This document shows, one piece after another, positions 8,439-17,324 of a stretch of 39,780 nucleotides of DNA. The position numbers and the translations under genes are program-made. The stretch is taken from assembly GCA_016791285.1 (NCBI GenBank), contig JAEUMX010000030.1:1-39780 (forward strand), read 5' to 3'. Source of the stretch: Burkholderiales bacterium (GTDB lineage: Bacteria; Pseudomonadota; Gammaproteobacteria; Burkholderiales; JAEUMW01). How positions within the stretch are numbered: position 1 is the stretch's first letter; the number at the start of each line of letters is the position of its first letter. The notes beneath the pieces were generated by a model that did no database searches, had not been told where the DNA came from, and saw only the letters and a program-made list of their open reading frames with translations.

Positions 8439-9170
8439 TCACTTACCGACCTGTGCGGGCAGCGGAACATCTGCCGGCAGCGGGTAATCCGGATAGCGCC
8501 GCCGAAACGCTCGCAGGCTCTCGTCCGCCTGCGCGACCTCGCCCTTGTTCCTGAGCTCTCGGATACGCTGCAGCCACACCTCCGGTGACAGCGGCTCGTT
8601 CTCCTCGGTCGAGCGCACTTCGGGCGCTGTTTTCCGCATCGATCTCGCCGCTTCCGGTGCCGCCGCAGACGCTGGCGCCGGGGGTCTGCCGGCGTACTGT
8701 TCGCGCCTCGGAACGGCTTGGTCACGCGTCGTCCGTTCCCGCGTCGGACGGGCCTCGCGCGCCGCTGCGGCAACCGGCGCCTGCCCCCCGGTTTCCCCCT
8801 CCTGCGCTGGAATCTGACGCGCTGCATCAGCGGCAGGCACCTCGGCGCTCGCCGGCGCTGCGCTCGGCGCCGGCAGCGACCGCTGGGACTCATTCAACTG
8901 GGATACCGAGTCCGGTCGATCGGAGGCGAGAAAGGCAACGCTGACACCGATCACGATCGTCGCCGCGACCGCCATCGGCACGCCCCACCACGCCCCGCGC
9001 CGCCGGCCGGGGAACCGTGACGGCGAGCCGGCCGCGCGCACTGCGGCGGCGTGAACGACCGCATCGACCTCGGGCCCGGGCTCCTCGCGCGCGGCCAGCC
9101 GATAGGCACGCGACACGTCTTCGGTGTAGAGGTCGGCGCCGTCGTCGGTCTGCCCGCGCAGATCACTCAT
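8439..9170 (-). CDS. Putative membrane anti-sigma factor
   Basis: This 243-residue protein has a short cytoplasmic N-terminal region (about 1-58), one membrane helix (about 62-83), a long Ala/Pro/Glu-rich periplasmic part of low complexity, and a C-terminal helical segment (about 195-235, SPEVWLQRIRELRNKGEVAQADESL). The start ATG at 9170 overlaps the sigma-factor stop by eight bases (ATGAGTGA), the common arrangement for an ECF sigma factor and its cognate anti-sigma factor. I do not see a zinc-binding HxxxCxxC motif in the N-terminus, so it is not a ZAS-type redox sensor. The anti-sigma role comes from gene context and topology; sequence alone would not show it. Confidence 0.65.
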   Translation of the reverse strand: MSDLRGQTDDGADLYTEDVSRAYRLAAREEPGPEVDAVVHAAAVRAAGSPSRFPGRRRGAWWGVPMAVAATIVIGVSVAFLASDRPDSVSQLNESQRSLPAPSAAPASAEVPAADAARQIPAQEGETGGQAPVAAAAREARPTRERTTRDQAVPRREQYAGRPPAPASAAAPEAARSMRKTAPEVRSTEENEPLSPEVWLQRIRELRNKGEVAQADESLRAFRRRYPDYPLPADVPLPAQVGK

Positions 9171-9726
9171 CCCGGTCCCCGAGCGCCTGCCGCAGCTTTT
9201 GCAGCGCATAGCGCAATCGGCTCTTCGCGGTTTCCGGACCGACCTTCGTCACGTCGGCGATCTCGCCCACCGAGAGCCCGCCCTCCTCGTGCAGCAGGAA
9301 CGCTTCGCGCTGCTCGGGCGGCAGTTCGGCAAGCGCCGCCAGGACCCGGGCGGCTTCCTGCCTTGCCGCCGTCTGCCGCAGCGGATCGTACGCCGCACCC
9401 GCGACAGCGAAGCTCTCGGGGCAGTCGGGGTCGTCGAGGGAGGGCACCGGCGCGTTCGACTTGCGCCGCGACCGGTCGATCAGTCGATTGACCGCGATGT
9501 GGTACAGGTAGGTGGAGAATCGCGCCTCGACCCGGTAACGCGAGCGGGCTTCGATGAGTCTCATCCATACCTCCTGGAATATTTCCTCTGCTTCACCCCG
9601 GCTCGGGCACTGACGCAGGATGAAGCGGAAAAGACCGGCGCGATGGCGGCTGTAGAGCGCGTCGAACGCACTCGCGTCCCCGTCGCGGTAACGCAGCATC
9701 AGCTCCTCGTCGCGCAGCGGCTCCAT
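9163..9726 (-). CDS. ECF RNA polymerase sigma factor
   Basis: This 187-residue sigma-70 family protein has two regions. Sigma-2 (about residues 22-90) contains EEIFQEVWMRLIEARSRY and FSTYLYHIAVNRLID. Sigma-4 (about 128-180) contains LPPEQREAFLLHEEGGLS and the helix-turn-helix GEIADVTKVGPETAKSRLRYA. There is no sigma-1.1 or sigma-3, as expected for the ECF group. It would direct RNA polymerase to a small stress regulon, and the signal is unknown. I start it at the ATG at 9726 (MEPLRDEELM), because the 25 codons upstream are proline/glycine-rich and outside the family pattern. The anti-sigma gene follows with an 8-base overlap. Confidence 0.92.
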   Translation of the reverse strand: MEPLRDEELMLRYRDGDASAFDALYSRHRAGLFRFILRQCPSRGEAEEIFQEVWMRLIEARSRYRVEARFSTYLYHIAVNRLIDRSRRKSNAPVPSLDDPDCPESFAVAGAAYDPLRQTAARQEAARVLAALAELPPEQREAFLLHEEGGLSVGEIADVTKVGPETAKSRLRYALQKLRQALGDRDE

Positions 9727-9842
9727 GGCGCCCCGTAGTCTATCAGGCCGTGTATCGCCGTCGGGCGCGTCGAGCGCCACGCCCGGGCAGGGCGCCAACA
9801 AGGGTCAAACGCAGGCGCAGCCGAAACGGGGTCCTGTCATCG

Positions 9843-10604
9843 TCAGCGGATCGGTGCCCGGTCGTCCCATGCGAAGCCGAGCGCGCGCACGCCGGTTCTG
9901 AGGTCGTCCATCGCCACCGTCACCCGCGAGGGCTCGCCCCGGAATCCCAGCTCGATGCGCCGGCCTTCCGGCGTGAAACGCGGCAGGCTGAAGAGCTTCA
10001 AGTCCGGAAATCGCTCGACGCAGGCGCTCATGAGCGGCAGCAGTGCGCTCTCTGCCGCGCCGTGCACCACGATCGCCTCGTCGACCGAGCGGTGCGCGTG
10101 ATGCAGGTGGGTATACAGATGATCGAGCACCCATTCCATCATCGGCCCCGCCATCTCGGGAAACCCCGGCAGGAAGTGATGATGACCGACGCTGAAACCA
10201 GGCACGCGGTTGAACGGATTGGGGACGAGCCCGCACCCCGCGGGCAGATCCGCCATCAGGTAACGCGGATGGTCGGCCGGCATGGCGCCAAACTGCGCTT
10301 CCATCTCGGCGACCGCCCCCGCGTGCCGCACCAGGCTAACCCCGGCCGCCGCCGCCGCGCACTGCCGCGTGTGATCATCCGGTGTCGCGCCGATTCCGCC
10401 GAAACAGAAGACCGCCGTGTCGGGGTAGGCGTAGGTGCGCCGCAGGCTGTCGGTGATCCGGTTTGGGACGTCGCCGATGTACTCGCAGAACACGAGCTCC
10501 AGGCCGCGCGCGGCGAGCAGGCCGATCAGCCGCGGCATGTGCCGGTCCTCCCGCTTGCCGGTGAGAATTTCGTCCCCGATGATGATCGCCCCGAACTCCA
10601 TCAT
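9843..10604 (-). CDS. Molybdopterin-binding (CinA N-terminal-like) protein
   Basis: This 253-residue protein has the MoCF_biosynth fold seen in MogA/MoeA and the N-terminal half of CinA. The N-terminus FGAIIIGDEILTGKREDRH and the loop FGGIGATPDDHT are the two conserved nucleotide or pterin binding segments. The C-terminal nicotinamide-nucleotide deamidase domain of CinA is absent. The protein therefore belongs to the stand-alone group whose role is unclear. The start at 10604 (MMEFGAI) has GGGGAGAGG just upstream, while earlier in-frame codons read through the terminator of the CBS gene. It is followed on the same strand by the ECF sigma gene after 116 bases. Confidence 0.85.
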   Translation of the reverse strand: MMEFGAIIIGDEILTGKREDRHMPRLIGLLAARGLELVFCEYIGDVPNRITDSLRRTYAYPDTAVFCFGGIGATPDDHTRQCAAAAAGVSLVRHAGAVAEMEAQFGAMPADHPRYLMADLPAGCGLVPNPFNRVPGFSVGHHHFLPGFPEMAGPMMEWVLDHLYTHLHHAHRSVDEAIVVHGAAESALLPLMSACVERFPDLKLFSLPRFTPEGRRIELGFRGEPSRVTVAMDDLRTGVRALGFAWDDRAPIR

Positions 10605-10682
10605 GCCTCTCCCCGAGCTGCGCACGCCGTACGGTCTTGATACCACATTCGGGCGATGCCTTGCGAGTGCGGCCTGCGCCCC

Positions 10683-10713
10683 GAAAAGCAACGACCCCGC
10701 GCGAGGCGGGGCC
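10683..10713 (-). terminator. Likely intrinsic terminator after the CBS gene
   Basis: On the minus strand GGCCCCGC, a CTCGC loop and GCGGGGTC form an 8-bp stem with one G-U pair (10693-10713 plus strand), followed by GTTGCTTTTC. It lies between the CBS stop and the molybdopterin-binding gene start. Confidence 0.75.
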
Positions 10714-10734
10714 GTAACCGGGGAGCGCGAGGCG

Positions 10735-11163
10735 TTACTGGGTGATGTAGGTTTCCAGCTGCTGGATCAGAAACTCCTGCTCGGAGATGATCTCCTTCAC
10801 CAAGTCGCCGATGGACACGACGCCGATCACCCGGCCGTGCTCGATGACCGGCAGGTGCCGGCAGCGGACCTCGGTCATCATCGTCATCGCCTCTTCCACC
10901 GTCTGGTTGGGGTGTACGGACACGATGCGCTCGGTCATCACCTCGCGCACCGGAGTCTCGCGCGAGCTCTTGCCCTGCAGGACCACGCGGCGCGCGTAAT
11001 CGCGCTCGGAGAAGATGCCGGCCATGCGGTCGCCATCCATCACGAGCAGGGCGCCCACGTCGCGCTCGGCCAGCAGCCTGAGCGCCTCCAACACGGTGGT
11101 GCTCGGTGCCACCGAGAAGATTTCGCGGGACTTGCCGTCGAGCAGCTGCTTGATTGGTCTCAT
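10735..11163 (-). CDS. CBS-pair domain protein
   Basis: This 142-residue protein is essentially two CBS domains (about 10-65 and 75-130). CBS pairs bind adenosine nucleotides or SAM and regulate partners. Typical segments are VGALLVMDGDRMAGIFSERDYARR in the first repeat and RCRHLPVIEHGRVIGVVSIGDLVK in the second. The start is the ATG at 11163 (MRPIKQLL), with GGGGGGAAG 5 bases upstream. It is about two-thirds identical by eye to the CBS protein at 17325-17753, so the two are paralogues. There is no attached channel or enzyme domain. The partner is unknown. Confidence 0.92.
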   Translation of the reverse strand: MRPIKQLLDGKSREIFSVAPSTTVLEALRLLAERDVGALLVMDGDRMAGIFSERDYARRVVLQGKSSRETPVREVMTERIVSVHPNQTVEEAMTMMTEVRCRHLPVIEHGRVIGVVSIGDLVKEIISEQEFLIQQLETYITQ

Positions 11164-11274
11164 GTCTTCCCCCCGGAAGTGAATGCCGCCACGTGCCATC
11201 AGCTGGCCTGGTGAGACTAGTTTAGTCAAAGTTCCCCGAGCGTCCAAGAAAAAAGCTCGCTTCGCGAGAGGCGA

Positions 11275-11670
11275 TCAGGGGAACTCCGGGGTCGCGTCCC
11301 AGATGGTTTTCACCTGCTCGTGCAGGGACATGGGATCGAAGGGTTTGGTCAGGACATCCAACGCGCCGAGCCCCCGCAGGCGCTGGATCTCGGCCGAAGC
11401 GGCCTTGGCAGTCAGGAACAGGACCGGCAGCGCAGCGGTTTCGGGGCGCTCGCGCAGCCGTGCGAGGACGCCAGGGCCGTCCAGATCCGGCATCATCACG
11501 TCGAGCAGCAGCAGGTGCGGGGCGAAGTCGGCAATTACGGCGAGTGCCTCGGCACCCGACTCGCAGGCCCGCACCTCGAGCCCGCCCACCATCTCGAGCG
11601 CCGCTTTCACGATGGTCCGGATGTCGGCGTTGTCCTCCACCACCATGACCTTGCGCAGCGTGGGTCGCAT
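11275..11670 (-). CDS. Single-domain response regulator (CheY-like receiver)
   Basis: This is a 131-residue receiver domain without an output domain. The acidic pocket is VEDN near residues 11-14, the phospho-acceptor is Asp57 in LLLLDVMMPDLDG, and the conserved Lys is in LTKPFDP. It would take a phosphate from a kinase or the neighbouring Hpt protein. The ATG at 11670 is favoured, but a GTG at 11679 overlapping the Hpt stop (GTGA) is possible. The gene is last in a three-gene run with Hpt and a second regulator, so it is probably the terminal element of a phosphorelay. Confidence 0.92.
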   Translation of the reverse strand: MRPTLRKVMVVEDNADIRTIVKAALEMVGGLEVRACESGAEALAVIADFAPHLLLLDVMMPDLDGPGVLARLRERPETAALPVLFLTAKAASAEIQRLRGLGALDVLTKPFDPMSLHEQVKTIWDATPEFP

Positions 11671-11675
11671 CGCAC

Positions 11676-12017
11676 TCACGCGCCGGCCACGCTGCGCTGG
11701 ATTGCATCGATCAGTCGGGCCAGCTCGGTGACGCTTCCGGCATCGGGCGGGGTACCGCGTTCGCAGCAGGCATCGAGCAGCGATTCGGCCGCTCTCGCCA
11801 GCTCGCCCACGTCGGCGACGCCGAAGGTCCGGGCCGAACCGGCCAGCGTGTGCAACTCGCGCTTGAGTTCCGTCAGACCTTCCGGCGCCCCCACCCCGCT
11901 CATCGAATGGCGCCACAGGCTGCGGATTGCGGCCACCTTTGCGGGAAGACACGCCCGATAGTCCGCGCCCAGTGCGTCCAGGTGACGCCGGAAATCCTCC
12001 GCCCTCACCCCACGCAC
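11676..12017 (-). CDS. Hpt (histidine phosphotransfer) protein
   Basis: This 113-residue helical protein carries the Hpt motif ELHTLAGSARTFGV, with the phospho-accepting His at residue 56. Such proteins shuttle phosphate between receivers in multistep relays. It overlaps the upstream regulator gene by 13 bases (12005-12017) and abuts the downstream receiver gene, so the three are translated together. No second domain is present. Confidence 0.88.
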   Translation of the reverse strand: MRGVRAEDFRRHLDALGADYRACLPAKVAAIRSLWRHSMSGVGAPEGLTELKRELHTLAGSARTFGVADVGELARAAESLLDACCERGTPPDAGSVTELARLIDAIQRSVAGA

Positions 12018-12835
12018 CCTTTGGTCGAACCCGCATCGGCGCCGAGCACCGCGCGGATTGCCTTCTTCAGCGTGTCGGGCTCGACGGGCTTCGTGAGATA
12101 TCCGTCGGCGCCGCGCGCCAGGCCCGTCAACACCGCCTCTCGCGTTGCCTTGCTGGTGACCATGATGACGGGCACGGTCTTCAGAGCCGCGTGCTGGCGC
12201 ATCTTGAGCAGGACGTCGAAGCCGTCGATGTCGGGCAGCATCACGTCAAGGAGCACGAGGTCCGGCAACTGGGGCTCGCGCAGTGCCTCGATGATCTGGT
12301 CGCGATTGGCCACGAGACGCACGTCGAATCCGTCGAAAGCGAGATAGGTCTTGAGAAACTCGCCCAGATGGGGATCGTCCTCGACCACGATCGCTGCCGG
12401 TGTCCGCCCATCCTCCCGCGGCCAGGGTTTGCTCGAGCATCGGGCAATGCGTACGTAAAAGCCCTCCGCCTGCAACGAGGACACACCGGTGGCGGCTTCC
12501 GCCCGGACGCGCGCGAGCTCCTGCTCCGATGGTGCGGGACGCGGCTTGTCGCTGAAGAAGTCGGTGAAATCGAGCGAATCGTCGCGCAAGTTGGACGCAA
12601 GATCGACCAGACCGGCGCGCGCGAGCCGGGCATAGGCCTCGCGTACGGCCGGTGCCGGGACAGACTGCATGCCCGCGGCGACCTGGGCGACGGTCGAGCC
12701 GCCGTCGGTGCGTACCAGGAGCTCGATGTCGGCGGGCGCGAGGAACGTTTCCCCACCACGCAACTCGCGCTCGCCCGTGCTCGTGAGCGCATAGATGTCG
12801 TGCTCGAAAACGATGAATGGATTCTTGAGGGCCAT
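12005..12835 (-). CDS. Response regulator with N-terminal winged-helix-like domain
   Basis: This 276-residue protein has an N-terminal domain of about 130 residues followed by a receiver domain (about 147-268). The receiver has VEDD (151-154), the phospho-acceptor Asp197 in LVLLDVMLPDIDG, and Lys in YLTKPVEP. The N-terminal segment around residues 35-80 (helix, AQVAAGM turn, VREAYARLARAGLVDL) looks like a winged helix. I could not assign it to a named family. An output domain before the receiver is the reverse of the usual order. The start at 12835 is opposite the divergent kinase gene, with 158 bases between. The gene begins the minus-strand operon with Hpt and the single receiver. Confidence 0.85.
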   Translation of the reverse strand: MALKNPFIVFEHDIYALTSTGERELRGGETFLAPADIELLVRTDGGSTVAQVAAGMQSVPAPAVREAYARLARAGLVDLASNLRDDSLDFTDFFSDKPRPAPSEQELARVRAEAATGVSSLQAEGFYVRIARCSSKPWPREDGRTPAAIVVEDDPHLGEFLKTYLAFDGFDVRLVANRDQIIEALREPQLPDLVLLDVMLPDIDGFDVLLKMRQHAALKTVPVIMVTSKATREAVLTGLARGADGYLTKPVEPDTLKKAIRAVLGADAGSTKGCVG

Positions 12836-12993
12836 GGCGGGGACCTGGTGCGAGAAGGGGGCGCTCTGATGAAAGCATCAACTTTGCCCGACGATCGTCC
12901 CGCTGCGGCGCGCCGGTGCGGTGGCTGCTGGGACGGCGATTGCTTTGGCAGGCACTGGGAAAACCAACACTGGGACGCGTACTTGCCATCGTG

Positions 12994-15114
12994 ATGAAGC
13001 TGCCCGAGCGGACCGCGCGAATCGCCGCCGAGTTTGCCGTGTTCGAGCCCCATTACCGGGTGCTCGCGCTGTCCGTGGCGCTCGTCCTCGCCGCTGCCTA
13101 CGTCTATTCCTCCTGGAACTATGCGGCGCGCACGGCCTGGAGCGAGGCGCGCCTGCGGTTCGACTTCCGCGCGAGCCAGATCGAGACGGCACTCCAGGGC
13201 AGGCTGCTGGATTACGAGCAGCTGTTGAGCGGGACCTTCGTGCTGCTGGCCGCGTCGCACTCGTTCGACCCCCGGGAGTGGCGTACCTACCTGCGCCAGC
13301 TTGCGATCGAAGAGCGCTACCCGGGAATCCTGGGCGTCGGCTTCATCGCGCGAGAGCAGTCCGGCAGGCTGCCAGGCCGGCGTGGCGAATCGACCGCACA
13401 GGCGTGGCGAACGGGAACCTACCTTCCGGTCAGATACGGCTGGCCGCTCGACGCGGTCGAGCGCGAGGCGCCGCAGTGGGACCTGCTCGCGGAGCAGACC
13501 ACCCGCGATGCGCTGGAGCAGGCTCGTGACACCGGCCTGCCGGCGCTTTCCGGCAAGGTGATGCTGGACCAGGACCCGGAGCACGAGCCGCAAGGAACTG
13601 TTGTCCTGTTCCTTCCCGTCTTCGGCCCAGGCGCGGATGTCACGACGGTCGCCAGGCGCCAGGCCGCAGTCACTGGCTATGTGTACGCGCTGTTTCGCAT
13701 CGAAGGTCTGATGCACGGCATCGTAGGCGAAGTATCGGACATCCGCGTCCGCTTGCTCGACGGAGCGCCCGGCCACACCGCCGCTCTGCTCTTCGACAGC
13801 GCACCGCACAGCACGGTCTTGGCCGGCACACCGGAGTTCCATACGAAGGTGGGCCTGCCCCTGCCGGGCCGTGAATGGACGCTCGAGGTGGAATCCCTGC
13901 CGATGCTGGACGCGACCGTGGACCGGCGCACGCCGCTGATCGTCGCCGTCGAAAGCGGCATCATCAGCGCGCTCGCGCTTGCGATCATCTGGTCGCTCGC
14001 GACCCTGCGCGCCCGCGCGGCCAACCTTGCACGCGGGATGACACGCGACTTGAGCGAGAGCCGCGAGCGGTTGGCGCTGGCCATCGAAGGTTCGAACCAG
14101 GCGCTCTTCGACTGGGACGTGCGCACCGGCAGGGTGGCGCTGAACGAGCAATGGTCGCGCATCACGGACACCCCGACCGAGGTCACGACGGTCCGGGAGC
14201 TGGCGGCGCTCGTGCACCCCGAGGACCTCAAGCGCGTGCTGCAACGGACCCGTGATCTGCTGCGCGGCCGTCAGCCCTTTTATCAGGTCGAGCACCGGGT
14301 GCGCAGCGCCGGCGGCGACTGGCGCTGGATCTCGAGCCGCGCCAAGGTCGTCGAGCGCGATCGCGAGGGCCGCGCTACGCGCGTTGCCGGCACCAACCTC
14401 GATATCACCGAAAGCAAGGAAATGGAACGCATGAAGAACGAGTTCATCGCCACCGTGAGTCACGAGCTGCGCACGCCGCTCACGGCCGTGGTGGGCGCGA
14501 TCGGACTGCTGAAGCAGGAAGCCGGCGACCAGCTCTCGGCTGGCGCGGTGATGTTCCTCAACATGGCGAAACAGAACAGCGAGCGTCTCGCCGCACTCAT
14601 CAACGACGTCCTGGACATCGAAAAGATGGAGTCCGGATCGCACAAGCTCCGCCTGGTGCCGGTGGCCGTCGCGCCGCTGCTCACCCGCGCGGTCACACTC
14701 AACGCGCCGTATGCGCGGCAGTTCGACGTGCGCTTCGAGCTGCAGCGACCGCTGCCAGAGGTCACGGTGTGCGGCGACGACGAGCGCCTGCTGCAGGTGA
14801 TGGCGAACCTCCTGTCGAATGCCGCGAAGTTCTCGCCGGCGGGCTCCGCCGTCGCGGTCACGTGTGCCGTGCGCGGGCCAGCCGTGCGCGTTGCGGTCAC
14901 TGATCAGGGGCCGGGCGTGCCCGAGGAATTTCGCCGCCGCATCTTCCAGAAGTTCGCCCAGGCCAACGGCGGCGACACGCGACAGAAAGGCGGGACGGGG
15001 CTCGGGCTGTCCATCTGCAAGGTGATCATCGAAAAGCTGGGCGGCACCATCGGCTACGCGTCCGCGCCGGGACAAGGCGCAACCTTCTACTTCGACCTGC
15101 CGCTCCGGTCGTAA
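12994..15114 (+). CDS. CHASE-PAS sensor histidine kinase
   Basis: This 706-residue membrane kinase has a first membrane helix (about 21-40), a periplasmic CHASE domain (about 50-290) with GILGVGFIARE, and a second membrane helix (about 322-342). A PAS/PAC domain follows (about 365-475). The HisKA domain has the phospho-His at about 490 in TVSHELRTPL, and the HATPase_c domain (about 590-700) has LLSNAAKFSP, DQGPGVP and GGTGLGLSICK. There is no attached receiver or Hpt, and these are supplied by the divergent operon. The start is uncertain: ATG 12994 is used, but GTG at 12991 or 12916 are open. CHASE domains sense small extracellular molecules, and the ligand here is unknown. Confidence 0.92.
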   Translation: MKLPERTARIAAEFAVFEPHYRVLALSVALVLAAAYVYSSWNYAARTAWSEARLRFDFRASQIETALQGRLLDYEQLLSGTFVLLAASHSFDPREWRTYLRQLAIEERYPGILGVGFIAREQSGRLPGRRGESTAQAWRTGTYLPVRYGWPLDAVEREAPQWDLLAEQTTRDALEQARDTGLPALSGKVMLDQDPEHEPQGTVVLFLPVFGPGADVTTVARRQAAVTGYVYALFRIEGLMHGIVGEVSDIRVRLLDGAPGHTAALLFDSAPHSTVLAGTPEFHTKVGLPLPGREWTLEVESLPMLDATVDRRTPLIVAVESGIISALALAIIWSLATLRARAANLARGMTRDLSESRERLALAIEGSNQALFDWDVRTGRVALNEQWSRITDTPTEVTTVRELAALVHPEDLKRVLQRTRDLLRGRQPFYQVEHRVRSAGGDWRWISSRAKVVERDREGRATRVAGTNLDITESKEMERMKNEFIATVSHELRTPLTAVVGAIGLLKQEAGDQLSAGAVMFLNMAKQNSERLAALINDVLDIEKMESGSHKLRLVPVAVAPLLTRAVTLNAPYARQFDVRFELQRPLPEVTVCGDDERLLQVMANLLSNAAKFSPAGSAVAVTCAVRGPAVRVAVTDQGPGVPEEFRRRIFQKFAQANGGDTRQKGGTGLGLSICKVIIEKLGGTIGYASAPGQGATFYFDLPLRS

Positions 15115-15194
15115 CCGCGCAAAGTGCGCGACCCGTGGCGTACGGCGTCGGGAAATGCGGATAATGGCGGCCCGCCACGACAGAGCCGAACATC

Positions 15195-15653
15195 ATGCTG
15201 AACGCGATCCGCGATTTCTTCGACAAGCACCTGGGAGCGCCCGCCACGCCGGACGACGAGGCGCACCGCATCCGGGTCGCCACCGCTGCGCTGCTCACGG
15301 AGATGGTACGCATGGACGGCGAGGTCGAAGCGGCCGAGAGAGAAGCCGCCCTCGACGCCGTGCGGAGCAAGTTCGACCTCACGCAAGACGAAGCCGTGGC
15401 GCTGATCGCACTGGCGGAAGAAGAAGCGCGCCAGGCCCCCGACTACTTTCAGTTCACTTCGCTCATCAACAAGCACTTCACGCCGGAGCAGAAGGCGCGC
15501 GTGATCGAGCAGATGTGGACGATCGCCTACGCCGACCGGGAGCTCAACCGCTACGAGGAGCACCTCGTGCGCAAGATCGCCGATCTGCTGTACGTGCCGC
15601 ACGCGACGGTCGTCGCCGCGAAAATTCGCGCCCGTGACCGGGCGGCGGGATAA
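15195..15653 (+). CDS. TerB-family protein
   Basis: This 152-residue all-helical acidic protein matches the TerB domain. Two related helix pairs start with LLTEMVRMDGEVEAAEREAAL (about residues 33-55) and MWTIAYADRELNRYEEHLVRKIADLL (about 116-140), each with an acidic D-x-D/E-x-E cluster that can bind metal. TerB domains occur in tellurite resistance operons, but this stand-alone form is widespread in proteobacteria and has no clear function. No other ter genes are nearby, so I do not call tellurite resistance. It lies after the CHASE kinase and is convergent with the UbiB-like gene, with a 3-base gap. Confidence 0.88.
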   Translation: MLNAIRDFFDKHLGAPATPDDEAHRIRVATAALLTEMVRMDGEVEAAEREAALDAVRSKFDLTQDEAVALIALAEEEARQAPDYFQFTSLINKHFTPEQKARVIEQMWTIAYADRELNRYEEHLVRKIADLLYVPHATVVAAKIRARDRAAG

Positions 15654-15656
15654 CCC

Positions 15657-17105
15657 TCACCGATCCGGATCGCGCCCGAGCCAGAAACGCGTCGCCGCGA
15701 GCGGCAGGTTCATCATCACGCCCGCCAGGTCCGCGTTCGACAGCCGGGTCGCAAACGCGCGGCTGTCCGCCCACGTCAGCCAGCGGTACGGCCATTCGGC
15801 CGCGATCTGGGTGAAGAATCGCCCCAGCAGAACGGCATCGATGCAGGTGCGATCGGCGCCGATATCGACGATCACGCCCTCGATAGCGAGCAACATCTTC
15901 CGCATCAGCAGCATCTCCGGGCCGAAGCGCACCCCCGCCTGCACCGCGTTGTCGAGCAGCCCGGTCAGCCAGAGCAGCCCCGGCAGCTTGCCGTCGCGCA
16001 CCTGGTCGAGCGCGGCATCGATGACCGCCATCACGGCTGGCACATCGACTACCCGCCGCTCGGATAGCACATCGAGCGCACGCGCGATGCGCTGCGCATC
16101 CATCGTCACGGCACCGAGAACGATCTGCACGAACGCGACGCGACGCGCCTCGGAGAGCGTCGTGGCGAGACTCCAGTCGAGAATCGCGAGCCGCCCTTCC
16201 CGCGTGCGCAGCAGGTTGCCCGCGTGCGGGTCGCCGTGGAAAAGGACGTCGTCTCCGGTCCCGAGAATCGGCTGCGCGATCAGGGCGATGACCACCAGTT
16301 CCGCACACGCGCGCGCGGCGCCCGCATCGTCGAAGGGGTGGTCCGTAACCTTGTCGCCGTGCACGCGCTCCATCGCGGTCACCCGCTGCGTGGACAAGTC
16401 GAAGAGCGCGGGAATCTGGATGCGCGGTTCGCCTGCGTACGCAGCATGCGCGACCGCGAGGTGGCGCTGTTCGAGGTCGAGGCGGATCTCGTGCCGCAGC
16501 CGGTCCGCCAGACCCTCGAACGCCTCGCGGTAGTCGAGACGGGGAATACCGAGCGCCTCGCACTGGTCGTCGAGATAGGTCCCCACGCGTTCCAGCAGCG
16601 CGAGCTCCTGCTCGAGCCTCTCCTCGATACCGGGCTTCAGGAGCTTGAACACACCCTCCCGGCCGCCATGCCGAAAGGGCACGACGACCGCGACACTCGC
16701 CTCGGCGAGCGCCGGGGGCTCCAGCACGACGCCGAGCCGATCCAGCCGCCCGAGCTCGCGCGTCAGGGCCCTGCGGATGTCCTTGAGCGCAATCGATGGC
16801 GGCAGCGATTCGAGCCGCTGCAGCTGCAATCGCAGATCGGGCAGCAGGCGCCGGTCGCGCGCCAGCGTCTGTCCGAGCTTGTGCAGCGCCGGGCAGCTGC
16901 GCGCAAGGCGTGCGAACCGCTCCGAAACGGTCGCCGTCGGCGGCAGCGTCGCCTGATCGAGCAGGACGCCGTCCTGATGCGCCTGCGGCAGTCCTTCCAG
17001 AAAAACGGTCAGCGCGCCCGCGATTGGCCGCCGGTAGTGCGCATACGCCTCCGGCAGCACGGAGGCGACGTCGGCTTCGTTGATGAGCAGGTTCCAGTCG
17101 ATCAT
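15657..17105 (-). CDS. ABC1/UbiB-family atypical kinase
   Basis: This 482-residue member of the UbiB/ADCK family has the family-specific KxGQ motif KLGQT (residues 76-80), an N-lobe Lys strand (GGREGVFKLLKPG), HGDPHAGNLL as catalytic loop and ILDWSLA as the metal-binding DFG equivalent. UbiB proteins are ATPases needed for ubiquinone synthesis. True UbiB usually has C-terminal membrane helices and sits with ubiE/ubiJ. Here neither is present, so a UbiB paralogue is more likely. It is transcribed alone towards the TerB gene. The ATG at 17105 (MIDWNLLINEAD) is the only good start nearby. Confidence 0.88.
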   Translation of the reverse strand: MIDWNLLINEADVASVLPEAYAHYRRPIAGALTVFLEGLPQAHQDGVLLDQATLPPTATVSERFARLARSCPALHKLGQTLARDRRLLPDLRLQLQRLESLPPSIALKDIRRALTRELGRLDRLGVVLEPPALAEASVAVVVPFRHGGREGVFKLLKPGIEERLEQELALLERVGTYLDDQCEALGIPRLDYREAFEGLADRLRHEIRLDLEQRHLAVAHAAYAGEPRIQIPALFDLSTQRVTAMERVHGDKVTDHPFDDAGAARACAELVVIALIAQPILGTGDDVLFHGDPHAGNLLRTREGRLAILDWSLATTLSEARRVAFVQIVLGAVTMDAQRIARALDVLSERRVVDVPAVMAVIDAALDQVRDGKLPGLLWLTGLLDNAVQAGVRFGPEMLLMRKMLLAIEGVIVDIGADRTCIDAVLLGRFFTQIAAEWPYRWLTWADSRAFATRLSNADLAGVMMNLPLAATRFWLGRDPDR

Positions 17106-17324
17106 CGTATCGATACGGCGACTTCGCGAGCCCGCAGTGTATTGCTTTGGTCCCGCCGGCCGCTAGTGATACGTCCGTCCGAATCTCGCCAGCACAGCGA
17201 AGCGCCGTCAGCGGGCCCCAGAACTACACCGTAACACCGGATGTCTCAGCACTTGACCGGAGGAGGGCAAGCAGGTGTGGGTGCGGTTCGAGCCAGGACG
17301 ACGCACCGGCCTGCCGATACGAAA

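Noticed and set aside
12241..15075. 944-residue open frame on the minus strand
   Set aside because: It lies opposite the CHASE-PAS kinase, which has clear domains. The frame is Arg/His/Gly-rich without motifs and is open only because high GC removes stops.
15195..15653. Tellurite resistance operon
   Set aside because: Only a stand-alone TerB-like protein is present, with no terC, terD or other ter genes nearby.
15657..17105. True UbiB of ubiquinone biosynthesis
   Set aside because: The KxGQ motif fits the family, but there are no ubiE/ubiJ neighbours and no C-terminal membrane helices, so I kept the broader family name.
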